From contig MNCI01001065.1 in NCBI GenBank assembly GCA_015680685.1, forward strand, positions 1,321,167 to 1,385,166: DNA of 64,000 nucleotides, written 5' to 3'. Shown piece after piece: positions 46,515-59,162 of the stretch (positions are counted from its first letter, which is position 1; every line of letters starts with the position of its first letter). The DNA comes from Gnetum montanum. Its lineage: Eukaryota > Streptophyta > Gnetopsida > Gnetales > Gnetaceae. The translations under genes and the position numbers were made by a program. A model generated the notes under the pieces. The model was not told the origin of the DNA and did not search any database. It saw only the letters and a list, made by a program, of their open reading frames with translations.

Positions 46515-47190
46515 AAAAAACTTAGCTTCAGATCCCATGGGCCTCCAAGAAAAGGATCCAAGGAAACCTCGATGGTCTTGTTGATCATCTAGGAACTTAT
46601 GATTTGTTAATGATGTGATTAAATGAAATGAAAAATGCAATTGTAAATGTGGAGAAACAGAAAATAAATTTGCACCGAATAAATAAACTGTAACTTTTTA
46701 TGAAAATAATAAAATTCTTTACACAATCAAAGTTTAGACAAGTACCAATTGTTGTGCTTTGAATGCATAAAAAATGAAATGAAGGATGCTTGGAGCCCAA
46801 CGCAACTAGTAGGATATGTTTTGTAGTCATCTTTGATTTTTGGAAGCTCCAAGTTTTTTCTCCTAATGCTTGTTGCTAGTTTCTCTATTATTGGATTTGA
46901 ACTATAGATGGAAGGATGGTTACAAACTTCTAGTGAATGTGCACTACTCTAAATTTATCTTTGTTTAGCCTAAATGCAAATTATCACAATGTCCTCTCAA
47001 TGTGGTCAACTTCATTTTAAATAGAACATTTGGCAACTAATCCATTGCTGCAAATCTTTCTCATAATTTCTTATAGATTCCTAAACATTTCCAATGTATG
47101 CAAGTCAATCCTTGGTAGAATATTTATTAAATTTGAAAAATTTTATGATATTTTACATTGGCTTCATTTATTACCTAGAGTAAAAATTCA
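46515..47190 (-). repeat. Fragment of a Tat LTR, minus orientation
   Basis: Plus-strand words GATCCCATGGGCCTCC, AAACCTCGATGGTCTTGTTG and AGGAACTTATGATTTG align in order with the R/U5 part of the E3 LTR (23580-23720). It is diverged and without its U3 or TATA. It separates LTR-A from LTR-B. Confidence 0.45.
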
Positions 47191-47193
47191 AGT

Positions 47194-47840
47194 CTAGTGT
47201 GAAAATTTAACACCCAAATTTATACATTAGCTTTGCCGGTTCCTCTAGTGTAAAAATGAAAGCCCAAATTTATACATTGGTGATGGGATGCGATATCACA
47301 TCGATGTGATATCGCAGCCCATCACCTTGTCTATAAATAAGAGGTGGCTTTCCCTTGTTTCATCATCTAGATCTAGACCCTTAGCTAAACTCTGGCAGTT
47401 TTACCATTCTAGAGATGGAATAATTTCCATGTGCCTATAGTAGGAGTCTCAAAGTGAATGGATATTTATTTGAGAAAATTGTACCTGAGCACACATTTGT
47501 GTATGGAAATAAAGATGAACTTTCTAATAAACCTTGTAGTGCATGGAGTAAGCTAATTAGGATTTAATTAATGTTAAATGCTTAAATGCCTTCTTAGATA
47601 ATTAATCTCCCTCAACCCTCAACTCCTAGTTAAGTGCATTCAGTACGACTGCTTCGAGCACGTGTGCTACACTTGGTAACCCAATAACGAATAACATTTG
47701 GTAATCCCAGTAGTGTTGCACTAGTTCAGGATGTGTATGGAAAGTGGTAATGAATACTAATACTAGGACAATTAAAGCTTAGTTAGTGAAAGTTAGTTAC
47801 TTAGTCTCTTCACCCTTTCCTCTCTTAGCATAGGCAATAA
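47194..47840 (+). repeat. LTR-B, related to the E6 LTR
   Basis: Opens with two copies of a 51-bp unit (CTAGTGT...CCCAAATTTATACATT at 47194 and 47245). A 48-bp palindrome (47279-47326) and a TATA box (CTATAAATAA 47331-47340) follow. The 3' part shares ordered blocks with LTR-A (ACTTGGTAACCCAATA, AGGATGTGTATGGA). It may be the second LTR of the E6 family or a solo LTR. The ends are approximate. Confidence 0.5.
47279..47326. promoter_or_regulatory. 48-bp palindrome next to the LTR-B TATA box
   Basis: An inverted repeat without spacer, symmetrical about TCGA at the centre. The inner 26 bp are a perfect palindrome (GCGATATCACATC and its complement). The outer arms GGTGATGGG and CCCATCACC match too, with one mismatched pair. 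It ends 5 bases before the TATA box. It could form a cruciform or hairpin, or be a dimeric protein site. Confidence 0.9.
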
Positions 47841-48506
47841 AAAGATAAAAGTTATAAAAATCATATACCTCAGACTTACTTAGCCATACAACTATGACAA
47901 TACAAGTAAGTCTAGGAGGAAAACGATTGATTAACCTTAAGTGTTCCATAAGGCACATAAGCACTTAGTCCTTGAAGTTCAACCGGATTGTGCATGAGAT
48001 GCTCGTATTCGTATGGTTGAGTGTAGGGGTACCTCGCCACTCATCAATTGGCTTTGCATGTGGTTATAGCATAAAAAAATGTCATGGCCATCATAAAAAC
48101 TGAGAAATGCCCAAATTTGGTGGATTGCAAGGCATTTTCAAACTTCCCAAGCTTGGGTATATGCAAAATATAGCTTTTCCTAGCTAGAAGTTGAGGCATT
48201 CACAACTTATGAAGCATTTTTTAGCCTACATAAGCTAAGATGTGTGGGATTGTAGCTTATGAACTACAAATTTCATATTTTACAAATAAAACTTCTACCT
48301 TAAATTCTAGTGATAAAGGTTACAATGCTAGTTGTTTGGAAAATGAGGTAATTGTGTCTACCATTATTTTTTACCAAATTAGAAGTGTTTTTGATAATGG
48401 GCTTCAACATGGATTTTCTTTATGGTGTTTCACACACTACCTCCTTTTTTCATCCTAGAAAGCCCCTCTTTGAGACCCTAGGCTTTACAAGCCTTCAATA
48501 CCCTCT
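47841..48506. other. No recognisable gene
   Basis: Short chance ORFs only. The E7 5' LTR and primer-binding site would be expected in or before this stretch, but I could not identify them. Confidence 0.4.
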
Positions 48507-51370
48507 TTGTTCCCTTCATTCTTGATATCCCAACTTAAACATCCTTCTCACTATTCAATCACTTGCGATGATGGTCACACAACCCCTACAGTGCATACCA
48601 ATGCTAATTTCATGGCCTCAAGCCATTCACCTTCCTCCCCAACCATCACTACAAATGCCCTAATATGTAGGAACACTCCAAGGCTTGGATCAAGCCTTCC
48701 AAATGATCCAAGACCTCACTGAAGAGCTACAAAGACTAAAAGCTAGCATCATTCAAATTGTAAATATTATGGATTTTTACTAAGATGATCCTATTAGTTC
48801 AACTATCCCATAGATAACTCTTTCGACTAACATCCTAATTCTTCACTTCACCAAATACAATAATAAGGGCAATCATAACTCTCATCTTATTACTTTCTAT
48901 TCTAAATGCTTATTACTACAAGCTTGATTTCATATAGTGATGTGCATCTTCCACATGTCTCTAACTAGAAAAGCCTTAGGTTAGTACCTTGCACTATTCA
49001 AAGGCTTCATCGCCTTACTAGATTACTTGATTACATAATTCATTAACCATTTCAAGTATAGCTTGAAGCCCAATACAACATTAGACTAGCTTATGAAAGT
49101 CAAACAAGGATCCCTTGAACCTTTTCAAAAATTCATACAAAGATGGAATGCTACTCTTAATGAAATTCCTAAACCCATATCTGAAACACATTTTTTGGCT
49201 ATCTTCAAGAGGACAGTTAATGATTTCATCAAATTTAAACCTTATTATTTAGACCTCTAGTTACTTAGTAAGGCCTTTTCCCAAACCAAAAACATAAAAG
49301 ATGTCATGGAAGTTAGCAATAACCAAGCTTATATAGCATATAAGAACCAACACATGAGAAGGGATAGAGACAAGGGAAAACAAACCCATGTAGCCATGGC
49401 CATAGTGGCTAAAGAATTGAAGTTAACATAGGCACCAAAAAAAAACATAATCCAAGGCCCCTACCACTACTCCTTTACCATTAACATTTAGTGCTTCAAT
49501 ATCCCATCCTCCAAAATCAAACTTCAATTTTAAAGATAGGTCCAAGTACATGAAGCTACTTATGAACCCATCAGAGCTTCTTGATTAGTTGCTAAGAAAT
49601 AGTTCTATTCAACATAAACAACTATTAGAGAATTCTCACAAGAGGCTTGATCATCTTTGTGAAATTGTTAGGAATCCCATCATAGCCACAAAAGATGATC
49701 CACCCATGCCTAAGTACTTCAAGCTAGACCAATTCTATGACTATCACTAGCTTTCTAGCCATGATATCAATTTATTCTTAGCCTAAGAATGATTTACAAA
49801 AGATGATAGATAGTGGAGAGTTGATTCTAAATGCATCAAACCTAGTTAGGTCCCAAAACTAGCATATGCAAGTGTACAATAATCCACTAAATGCTAATAA
49901 TAACCAATATTCCATAGTCACATTTAATTTTAATGACAAGCATAAAATTTCTATGGAGTTTTTTGTGGTTTGAATACTCCTTGTGAGTGAAAGGACTTCA
50001 GCTTCTACAAGTTCAAGGACTCATGTTGTTATAAGGATGCCATCATTTGTGTCTCCTAAAGAACCATTTGTCAATAGAGTGTCCCCTTCCACCTCTAAAC
50101 CTGCAATATAAATTGATCATTGTCCTCTTGTAGTAGCAAATGCCTCAACCTATTCTCAACTGAGTAATAGGAAATCATCCCCAAAATAATGCAAGAAGCC
50201 AACTCCTAACCCTAAGGCTAAGGACAATAATCCACCAAAGGCGTGGAAGGAAGTAGACCCACTGAAGCCTACTCTAATTTTAGCAATGCCCATGGATAAC
50301 AACATCTAAACTTCCTCAATGAGTCCACCTAGGGAGGAAAACCAAAAACAAAAGAAGGACAAGGAGCTAAAGCAATAAATTCCAAAACGTGAGGTCAAAA
50401 TCCTAGGTAGAAAGGAGGAGGTCAAAAAAAAAGGTTGATAAGATAGCCAACAATGATAAAGACTTTCCCACTGCCATGGAGTAGGTCAAGCTCTTACTAA
50501 AATAGATGAATACCTCTTTGAGCTTGTATGACTTGGTTATAACCTCCCTACCCATCGCAAAGCTCTAGTTAAGATGTTAACTTCTCTTCTTATGAGCAAG
50601 GATATCCACACAAATGAGAACTCCATCTACACAGTGATGGTACCACCTTCACTTAGGGAAGAAATGAAGTTAACTACCTTAATATTTTTTCACAGTGAAG
50701 TAACAACCAACTCACAAAATGGTGAAGTATCGAGAAATCCTCCCCTCATAATGATAAGAGTTGGCTAATACAAAGTACATCAAGTGCATGTTGATGATGG
50801 GCTACTGACAAACATTATATCATTCCCATCATGAAGCATTTAGGCTTGGTAGAACACATATAGAACACCTCCACCTCTACTATCAAGTCCTTTGATGAAT
50901 CACAAGTAGATATGAGAAGATCCATTTCATTGGACTTTGTTGCTAGGGAAAAATTCCCCACCTATACTAATTTCTTAGTGATGGAAGAGATGCTAGATTT
51001 CAACCTAATCCTAGGGAAACCTTGGTTAGCCAAACTATGAACAATCTCTTTTCTTATCCATCAAGAAATTCACCTATCTTATGAGAAAGGTAAAACTATA
51101 ATCAAGTGAGATGATGCAATCCCCTTATTCATCAACAATGTTGACATAGAATAAGAATCAAGGATGGAGTTTTAGGAAGAAACTTCCACAATAAAAAATG
51201 AGGCTAAAAATGACAACAACATCAACTAAGCCAATACCACCAATACTAGAGTCATACGTGAATCATGGGAAGATCTCCCATTTAATGTTTTAGGTGAAGG
51301 AAATGGTGAGTACAAAATCATGCAACAAACATCTTATAGATTCCCTAATCTCTTGAAGATTAGAAAATAG
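48507..51370 (+). pseudogene. E7 gag-protease (third Tat copy)
   Basis: Plus strand. Recognisable blocks in order: LDQAFQMIQDLTEELQRLKA (48690), MDFY-DDPIS (48771), LHFTKYNNKGNHNSHLI, FIQRWNATLNEIPKPISETH (49130), FKRTVNDFIKFKPYYL, NPSELLD and the zinc-finger block LDQFYDYH (49730, first Cys changed), protease VHVDDGLLTNII (50785) and LILGKPWLAKL, IHQEIHLSYEKGK. It ends GEGNGEY...LLKIRK at TAG 51368-51370. It aligns with E3 gag-protease throughout. Many stops. No E7 pol is seen downstream. Confidence 0.75.
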
Positions 51371-51585
51371 TTTCTTGGTTGAGTACATTTCCTATTTTCT
51401 TGTCCTTGTACATATTATGCAGTCATTTAACTAGTAGCCTTGTTGTGATTTTTACTTACATGTTTATAATTTTTTCCTTATAGTTTTTAATTTATTACAT
51501 TATATTTTTCAATCTACCAGATAGTCCTACTTTACATTTTCACCTTGATTTATAGTGTATATTTATTCTTTATGTTTGCAAAAAA
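51371..51585. other. E7 spacer between convergent gene ends
   Basis: AT-rich spacer between the gag-protease stop and the antisense gene end. Unlike in E2 and E3, no GGCC repeats are visible. Confidence 0.4.
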
Positions 51586-53988
51586 TTACAAAACAACATA
51601 AAAAGTAGAACATGAAAAATGCATAAAAAATATAAAACATAAAAGATAAAAAATTTTAGAATCAAACACTATGTAACAAACAATAAAAAAAGTATAATGT
51701 CCATGTCCTATAGCCATAGTTGCACTATGCAACAAATGACAACAACAAACATAATAATACATAGTCTCTATAGTTATGACAGCAAAACAAATAACTACTA
51801 CAACAATATAACAAAAAAAAAAGTATAACATGTCCAATAATAGCCAAGAATAAGTCATAGGAGAAGGAAAATGATCATCATCAACATTATCTCCAACATT
51901 AGCACCACTATCATCTAAGGCCTATAAACAACAAAAAATAAAAACCAGTTAGCAATCATAATGACCAAAGAGCATAATAATAAATCAACAAAAATAAAAC
52001 AAAAACTATAATGTAAAAACTTAAAACATACTTGCAAAAACTTGAGAAAATTGGAGACAATATCTTTACCATCAAATATTTGGAGGCCTTCTTCAAACTT
52101 GTGAAAATTTTTTTCTTCACTCATGTTGGCCCAATCCATATCTCCTTAAACCCACTCTAGCCAAGATCTTTCCCTTCTTTATATTTTTCCACTAAGGTGG
52201 AGTGTAGGAAAAATTGGTAGTGGAAGTTGCCCAAGATGCAGTAGTAATTTGAGAAGTAGAAGAATCAATTGGTACCACTAATTCTATGAACATGCTAAAG
52301 GTATCCTCTGTGTCTATCCCTTGTACAAATGGCTCATACTTACATAACACCATTCTCCTCATGCCATGACTTCACGTAGTTTTTATTTTCTACCTTGTAT
52401 AGTCACTTTTAAGCCTTTTTCCTTTTGCCTCACTCTAACATCCAAGCACAGTAGTCTTGCCAATCCCTAAAATTGCAATCCAAGAGCTCCATCTACATGT
52501 CCTTCTTCACATTGCTCCTTGCTAAAGAAACCTTACCTTGGATGGCATTCCAATACGACAACCACTTGATCTCCTTCATATAAAAGGAATCCCTATTGGC
52601 TATATTAGCCTCTATGAATTCCTTATGATCTTTGAGACTATTGACTTTGCTTATCAGTTTCTTCTTCTGCTTCTTCAATGCTACAACCTATTCCCACAAG
52701 AACACATTTAAACGTTGGGACTCCAAAAATGTTTTTGTATAAGATGAAAAAAATTTTATAGCCCCCTTATAAAGCCTCCATAGAATGTTCCCAACATTAA
52801 AAGGAAGATTAGAAAACTCATCAAATTCAAAGTTTCACAAGGGATTCCATTTCACTTTGAAAACTACCTTAAACCAAACACATTTAAAATACTTAAAAAC
52901 TATCAAAAACATGTAGCAATAAAAACATGAAACACATAAAAACATAGAATAATTCAAAACAAAAACATTTTTCTTACCAAATTTAGGAGCTATCTCATGT
53001 AACCTATCAACCATATCATCCATCATTCCCTTCATAAAATCCATCTTGTTTGGGGCCCTAACCCAAGGTTTAAGAAAGAATATGCATGTAGACACTTCTA
53101 GAGGAGGCTCATACCCTATAATGATCATAATAGTTTAACATTATTTGCAAAAAGGTAAACAAAAATAAATTAAAATAAATAAATAAATACAAATGAAAAC
53201 AAAAAATAAATCCCAAAATGCACTAGGAAGATTATGAGATAAGTCCATCGGAGGATCACCTCTTGAAGGTGAATAATATAAGATGCAATCCATGACATTT
53301 AAAACCTCCATGGATGTCCTCTCCTCCTCTTCCTTACATCATTTCTCCTCCTCCATAGTAGCCTTGGCAACTAACTCCTATTTCCTTCCTACAACAAATC
53401 ACAGCCAATAAAATAAATAGAACAAATTAGTAAACATTTTTAACACCAAAAATATATAACAAAAAATATAATGAAAATATAAAAAAGCAAGAAAATTAAG
53501 AAATAAAACAACTATCTAGATACCTCCAATAGCCTAATTTTCCTTGTTGAGCTTTATAGTCATCTTCCTAGGTGCTTGTTGATCAAGAACTTGAATGTTT
53601 GCTTCAACATGTGGCCTCTTCATCTTTTCTCTAGTAGTGCCATCTGCTTCTACATGTACCCTTTTGGCCCTTTTTACATCACCATGCATAGCACAAGGCT
53701 CAACCCCCATGCTATTAGGGAAACAACCATGTAAACCACTAATATTCTTAGTGGTAATAAACAACAATTCATCCACATCCTCCACAAGTGGATCATGTAA
53801 ATACATCACTTGTGTTTTGTGTTTAGCCCAAGGCTTGAAAATTTAGAAAGCATCACATGCTACCCACATTTCATTCTTCCTAATGACCAAGAACTTCGTT
53901 AACCTCCTAAGATATGCATAGAAAACATAAACTGCAAGTGGTATATGGAGTTAATGTTATTATAAATTTTTCAGACTTCATCCCATTA
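51586..53988 (-). pseudogene. Antisense gene of E7, 3' part
   Basis: Minus strand, opposite to E7 gag. It continues from 60359 beyond the copia element. From the insertion onwards: the end of the core (SEKFITTLTPYTTCSLCFLC), then DELLFITTKNISGLHG (matching E2 DDSLLVTTKVTMGHLH), a basic stretch near 53600, WVRAPNKMDFMKGMMDDMVD (53050; E3 WGEFRDKFAFIEGVVQDMIS), YWNAIQGKVSLARSN (52560) and EEKNFHKFEEGLQIFDGKDI (52110). The last exon starts after TAG near 51920 with ALDDSGANVGDNVDDD, an acidic end like E3. The frame then runs on through hydrophobic codons to 51586, probably because the original stop was lost. Confidence 0.65.
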
Positions 53989-55181
53989 TGGACCTTTTGG
54001 TGTGATCAAAAAATTAAGTAAAAAGGAGACAAAATTTTTTTACGTGGTTATGTGATCTGTATGACTACATACACAAGAAACCAAGATGAGCTAAAGAGGA
54101 CATTGAATGAACTATACCAAAGCTCAAAGGAGGAGGTCATCCATATGTCTTTAAATGAACATTGAAAGAATGTTGACAAGGACTTAATATTGAACAAGAA
54201 AAGTTATCATCATCTAAGCATGTGAAATATCAATACCATGAAAAAGGAATGATGCATTCAAAAGACAAAGAAAGATGGAGAAAGATGTCTCTAGGAAGTA
54301 GGAGATGTCTTGGTAGATTTGGGATGAACTCAGAGAAAATCTGAAAAGACATCTTTAGAAATAGTAAGATGTCTTTCCTTAGCCAAAGACATCTTTCATG
54401 AGACAAAAATATCTTCCATGAATCAAAGACATCTTCCAAGATGGAGACTTCAAAAAGACATCTTTCAAGAAACAAAGACATCTTCTTAGATTTTAAGCCA
54501 AATTTAGAGAGACATCTCAAGCATGAGAAAGATGTCTTCTACAACTATTAGTGATTATTAGCTAGCTGTTGCATAAGTTTTGAGAAGGATTTAGCAAATG
54601 GTAGCTATAAAAAAATCATGTGCATTGGAAAATGTGCAATCATTGTTGTATTCATTATACAATCATTTGTAATCATTGAATTCTCTATTTCTCCTCATTG
54701 TCTAATCATTTTGTCTTTGTAAAATGTGTTGTCCCTAACTATGCAAGGATTAGAAAATTGTGTTGTAGTTATTCCTTATAATTCTTATTCTTTTTGCTAT
54801 AATGGATTGAGTTCCTTGAGCTTGTCGGGATCCTATAAGATTGAGTTGTTGGTGTTGCAGTACAACACTCCAATGCAAAGCTCAAGATTGTAAAGTTTGT
54901 GGAAGCCTTGAAACCATATTTCCAAGTCTGATAGGACCTTACAAGGTTGAGTGATTGGTGTTGTAGTACAACACTCTAGAGCAAGGCTTGATGACTATAT
55001 AGGTTGTGGACTCTTCAACCATAATTTGAGAGCAACAAAGTCTAGAGGTGTGCTTGTGATCTACCCTTTGAGTGTGGTACCCAAGTTGGAGAACCAGGTA
55101 AATTTATGTGTGCATGATTTATTTATTTAAGTTTTGATTTGGAAAACTTATTCATGTCCCCCTTCTAAGTTCAATGATCCA
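53989..55181 (+). repeat. 5' LTR of E8
   Basis: 1,193 bp, TGGACCTTTTGGTGTGATC start, AATGATCCA end. U3 includes the AGACATCT/AGATGTCT array (about 54280-54540). Shares its course with 59117-60358, with many substitutions. Confidence 0.85.
54270..54540. repeat. AGACATCT/AGATGTCT motif array in the E8 5' LTR
   Basis: About ten copies of AGACATCTT or AAGATGTCT in both orientations over 270 bp. The equivalent array in the 3' LTR is at about 59420-59710. Similar in word and density to 39400-39700 in the gypsy element E5. Confidence 0.8.
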
Positions 55182-55185
55182 TAAG

Positions 55186-55200
55186 TGGTATTAGAGCTTA
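55186..55200 (+). promoter_or_regulatory. Primer-binding site of E8
   Basis: TGGTATTAGAGCTTA, four bases after the LTR. Close to the initiator Met tRNA complement TGGTATCAGAGC, as usual in plant copia elements. Confidence 0.75.
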
Positions 55201-55237
55201 GTACTCTTTGTGTCATCACCAATTTCAAGTGTAAACA

Positions 55238-56209
55238 ATGGAGGGAACTTCTTACATAAAGCCACCCATGTTTGATAGATTCAACTTTGCCTATTGGAAA
55301 GCCAGAATGCAAGGGTTCTTTGAATCCATGAAGTTTGTAGTATGGGAGTTAATATTGGAAGGCTACAATCCATCCATTGACAACACCACTAGCATTATCA
55401 AGCCTCACAACAAATGGTCTCAAAAGGAAAAGGATAAGTTCATATTTGATTCAAAAGCAAAATATTATTTATATTATGCATTGAATAAATATATATTTAA
55501 TAGGGTAGTAGGATGTAAAATAGCCAAATAAATTTGGCAAACTTTAGAAGTTACTTATGAAGGAATCTCTATTGTTAAGAAATCCAAATTTTTAGTTCTA
55601 CAAAGTGAATATGATAAGCTTAAAATGTGAGGAGGTGAGAAAATCAAGGATTAATTTTCTAGAGCTGACAATCTTGTTGTATCCATTAGAGGAACAAGAA
55701 AGGACTTGCTGAAAGCAACGTCATCATCAAAAATGATCAAAACTCTACAATCAAGGTTTAAACATAAGGTCACAACCATGGAGGAAATTAGAGATTTCTC
55801 AACTCTAAGATTTGAGGAACTTCCAAGTGCTCTCATCGCCTATGAAATGAATCTCATAGAAAAGGAGAAATTAAATAAAACCATATTGCTCTAAATACTA
55901 CCTCCTAGGAGAAGGAGGTAAATGAGCATGATGATAGTAATGAAGATGAGATTGCTCCTCTCAAGGACACTATAATAATTGCTTACAAGAAGAAACAAAG
56001 GGAAATCTCAACAACAGCAACGATCAAATTTTTTCAAAGGTAGAGAAGGAGGTAGAAATTTTTTAAATTATTCTAATCTATATTTTTCCTCCATAGAATG
56101 TTGGATTTGTGAAGGAAAGGCCATATGGGCTTTGAATGCTCTAATGATCCAAATGATAGCAAAGTTTAGCCAAAGAATAGATCCAATGATGAGGAACCAA
56201 ACAAGATGA
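55238..56209 (+). pseudogene. Copia gag of E8
   Basis: ATG at 55238, MEGTSYIKPPMFDRFNFAYW, then KARMQGFFESM. This is the N-terminal pattern (P-x-F-x-G/R-x-N/F-Y-x-x-W) of plant copia gag (DUF4219 and UBN2 type). The UBN2-like part follows (IWQTLEVTYEGI with a stop, SEYDKLKM, LLKATSSSKMIKTL). A degenerate zinc knuckle starts at ECWICEGKA near 56100; only the first two Cys remain. Several stops. In an intact element it would form the particle shell. Confidence 0.75.
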
Positions 56210-58494
56210 ACTTTTATACAAGTTGGGATGACAGTGAGCAAAGTGAAGAAGAAGCATGTAATTCTCCTAAAGATTCTCATCTCATCTACATGGTGCTTAA
56301 TGATGAACCTTCCTCACATATGGTTGAACAACATGGTACGTGTGATGAGAGGTAGAGTGAATTTAAAGAAGAAATTTTTCTCTTACATCATTTCATTAGG
56401 AAGGCAAAGAAACTAGTGCTTTCTAAGTTAAATGTTATTCATGCTAAAATAAAATAAGATATCTCAAACATAAAAGCTGATATTCAACCACTAACCTCTT
56501 GTAACAAGGATTGCAGTAACATTCAAAATGAGGAGATTTTGGAAAATTAGCCAAAAAATTGAAAGGAAGCAATACTTGAAGTTTCAAGCTCAAAGTTAAG
56601 CATATTAAGGTTTGATAATTTAGATCAAGATGAAACTACTTTTATATGTAAATATTGTGGTTTTATGCAAACTCCTACTTATGATGATCAAAATAAGATT
56701 AATGCTTGGTCTTGTCAAAATGGGTTTACTAAGGAAATTATGCAGGTACAAATAAAAGAGAATAAAGAGAAGTAGAGCTTTGAAAATAATGCAAAAATTG
56801 ATTTAAAGTTTTATCACAAGGAAAATGAACAAATAGAGATATGACATACACAATCTAATGCAAGAAAACCTAAGGATGAGGAGGAACTTCATGATAGGGG
56901 ACCTCATCTCAAACTCCATTAATCTTCCCAATTTATTGATAAGCAAGATAAGTCAAGGTAAGTCTCTATCTCTTTGCTTGCTAGTTAATAAGGATATTGT
57001 AAATTATCCATGTCTTAGATAAGAAATGTGGAATAAGTACCTAGAAAATTTCTCTCATTCATTCATGCTATTAATTAGTTTTGTGAATATTTACAATAGC
57101 TCTTATAATAATTTTCCTTGGTTTGATTTGCTCAATCTAAAATTCTTGTGATGATCTGTTTCTATGTTCATAGTCTTTGAAATGATTTTTTTCCATTTAT
57201 AAGATGAGACAAACCTCTATCAATGTTGCTGGTTGAAGATCTAGATCTCCATAAATTAAGATTAATGTTGATCTACAATTATAATGTATTTGTGATTTTT
57301 TGCACATTGATCTTAAAATCCCTAGAGAAGTGCCACATATGTAAGGGAAGCCTACATCTAAATCATCTTGGAGTCCATCAATGTAGGGGGAGTCCATGCA
57401 AACTTTAGCCAAAATGCACAATGAGCAAGAGAAGAACTTTAAGAGGTATTTATTAGGATGGAAAAGTCTTGAATGGTTGTGTATTAGGACTTTAAAAGAT
57501 ACTTAACTATATATGAATACTTAGTTTCTTATCAGCATCTATTGTTTGCAAATGATTATGATTATTGTATTAGCTTATACTAAAATCAAAAAATGCATGA
57601 ATTTCATATTCTTTTGATAAATTCTTTTGGTTAAATCTAGAATTACATGATGCTATCTATGAGATTAGTTTTCATTTATCTGTAGTATTTAGCATCAATT
57701 TATGTATTGGTTCTCATTTTCTTGAACTGATATCCCACCTATCCTATGTTGAATCATAAGCTTAAGCATGAAGTATCTATTTTTATATAGCAAGTAGTTG
57801 ATATTATGAGCAAAGATAGGATATTTTATTTTGGGTATCTATGATTTTGATAATTTTCTTTGAGAATTTGACATGGCTAGTTTCATGTTGTAGATTGCTA
57901 TATGATCATTTACCAAGATGAAGATCCATACTAATTACTTATTTTGAAGATAGATTACTTGCTCCTCAACGTTCACACTTTACTTCAAGCTTAAATATTG
58001 GTTGAAAAACTTGGATCAGTTCTAGATATATGTGAGGCACCAATTTTTTCTTTCCTATTTGTGTAATACTTAATATATTCTCTATCTTTGACTATTTTTA
58101 CATGATCATTAGTAGAAACTTTAAGTGTATGAATGTATATTTATTAGCACGTTTCATCTTTTCTCAATGGTTTTGGATGTTGCATTACCTCGAACAAACA
58201 ATAGAGTATGCATGTCTCAGTCATAGCTTTGACCTTTAAAATTGAATGTTAATGGTTCTTATTAAATTAATTTTAGCTCCTTTTTTGACCTCAAAACCAA
58301 AGTACTTAATTTTTACTACATTTTGAACAATAACATGATTACTCTATGGGAATGTATTCCTTTGACATCCATTTTTTTTCATTGTGAAGTTGTATGGCTA
58401 TATTTACCTCATCATGGAGTTATGCCCATGTTTTATAAAAATGAATATTATCTAAATTCCAAGCACCTTGCACTATAAATGTCTTATTGTTTTA
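56210..58494 (+). other. E8 interior without recognised pol
   Basis: The first 0.7 kb still looks like the end of a coding region (YTSWDDSEQSEEEA, YMVLNDEPSSH), with stops. From about 57000 on it is AT-rich and shows no protein signature. The copia integrase (HHCC, DDE) and RT (YxDD) motifs are absent. Confidence 0.5.
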
Positions 58495-59162
58495 GAGATA
58501 GGTTGCTTAAGCTTTTGCTTCAAGGTTGAATTTCACTTGGAAAAATTATTCTACTCTTACCAACTATGGGGAACCTATTCGTGGACTTGATAACTACATA
58601 CCCCACATATCTTTTTAGGATTATGAGTGGTACTTGGCTCTCCATATTATATTGTTCTTTTTTGTGAACCTTGTCCTTTTTGTTGCTTTCAAAAATGGGA
58701 AGAATAGAATGGTTATATTTGTATGATCACTAATCCATTTTCTTAAGTTTTGAACATCACCAAAAAAGGGGAGATTGTGGATCTCTTGGTGTTTTGGTAT
58801 GCTCAAAAGATTAAGGAAAATTTTTTTAGAGATAGGCTACTTAAGCCTTTACTTCAAGGTTGAATTTCCGTTTGGAATAATTTTTCTACTCTTACCAACT
58901 ATGGGGCACCTATTTATAGACCTAATAACTACATACTCCTTGTATCCTTTTAGGATTATGAGAGGTATTTGGATCTCCATATTATATTGTTCTTTTTTAT
59001 GTGCCTTATCCTTTTTTTTTTTGTTGTTTAAGAAGGGGGAGAGTAGTATGGTTATATTTGTATGATCACTAACCCATTTTCTTAAGTTTTGAACATCACC
59101 AAAAAGGGGGAGATTTTGGACCTTTTGGTATTTTGGTATGATTAAAAAATTAAGTAAAATGG
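58495..59162 (+). repeat. Tandem duplication of about 334 bp covering the polypurine tract and LTR start
   Basis: The block starting GAGATAGG...CTTAAGC at 58495 recurs at 58829. Each unit holds the CAACTATGGGG...TATTATATTGTTC block and ends with a purine tract and TGGA. In the first copy this tract is at 58762-58777, followed by TGGATCTCTTGGTG; the second is the functional one at the LTR. Confidence 0.75.
59101..59116 (+). promoter_or_regulatory. Polypurine tract of E8
   Basis: AAAAAGGGGGAGATT just before the 3' LTR at 59117. Confidence 0.75.

Noticed and set aside
51586-51858. Hydrophobic ORF resembling a membrane anchor at the end of the E7 antisense gene
   Set aside because: E2 and E3 stop soon after the acidic tail and have no such segment. 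The hydrophobicity comes from T-rich codons in AT-rich spacer after a lost stop. An envelope-like protein is not supported.
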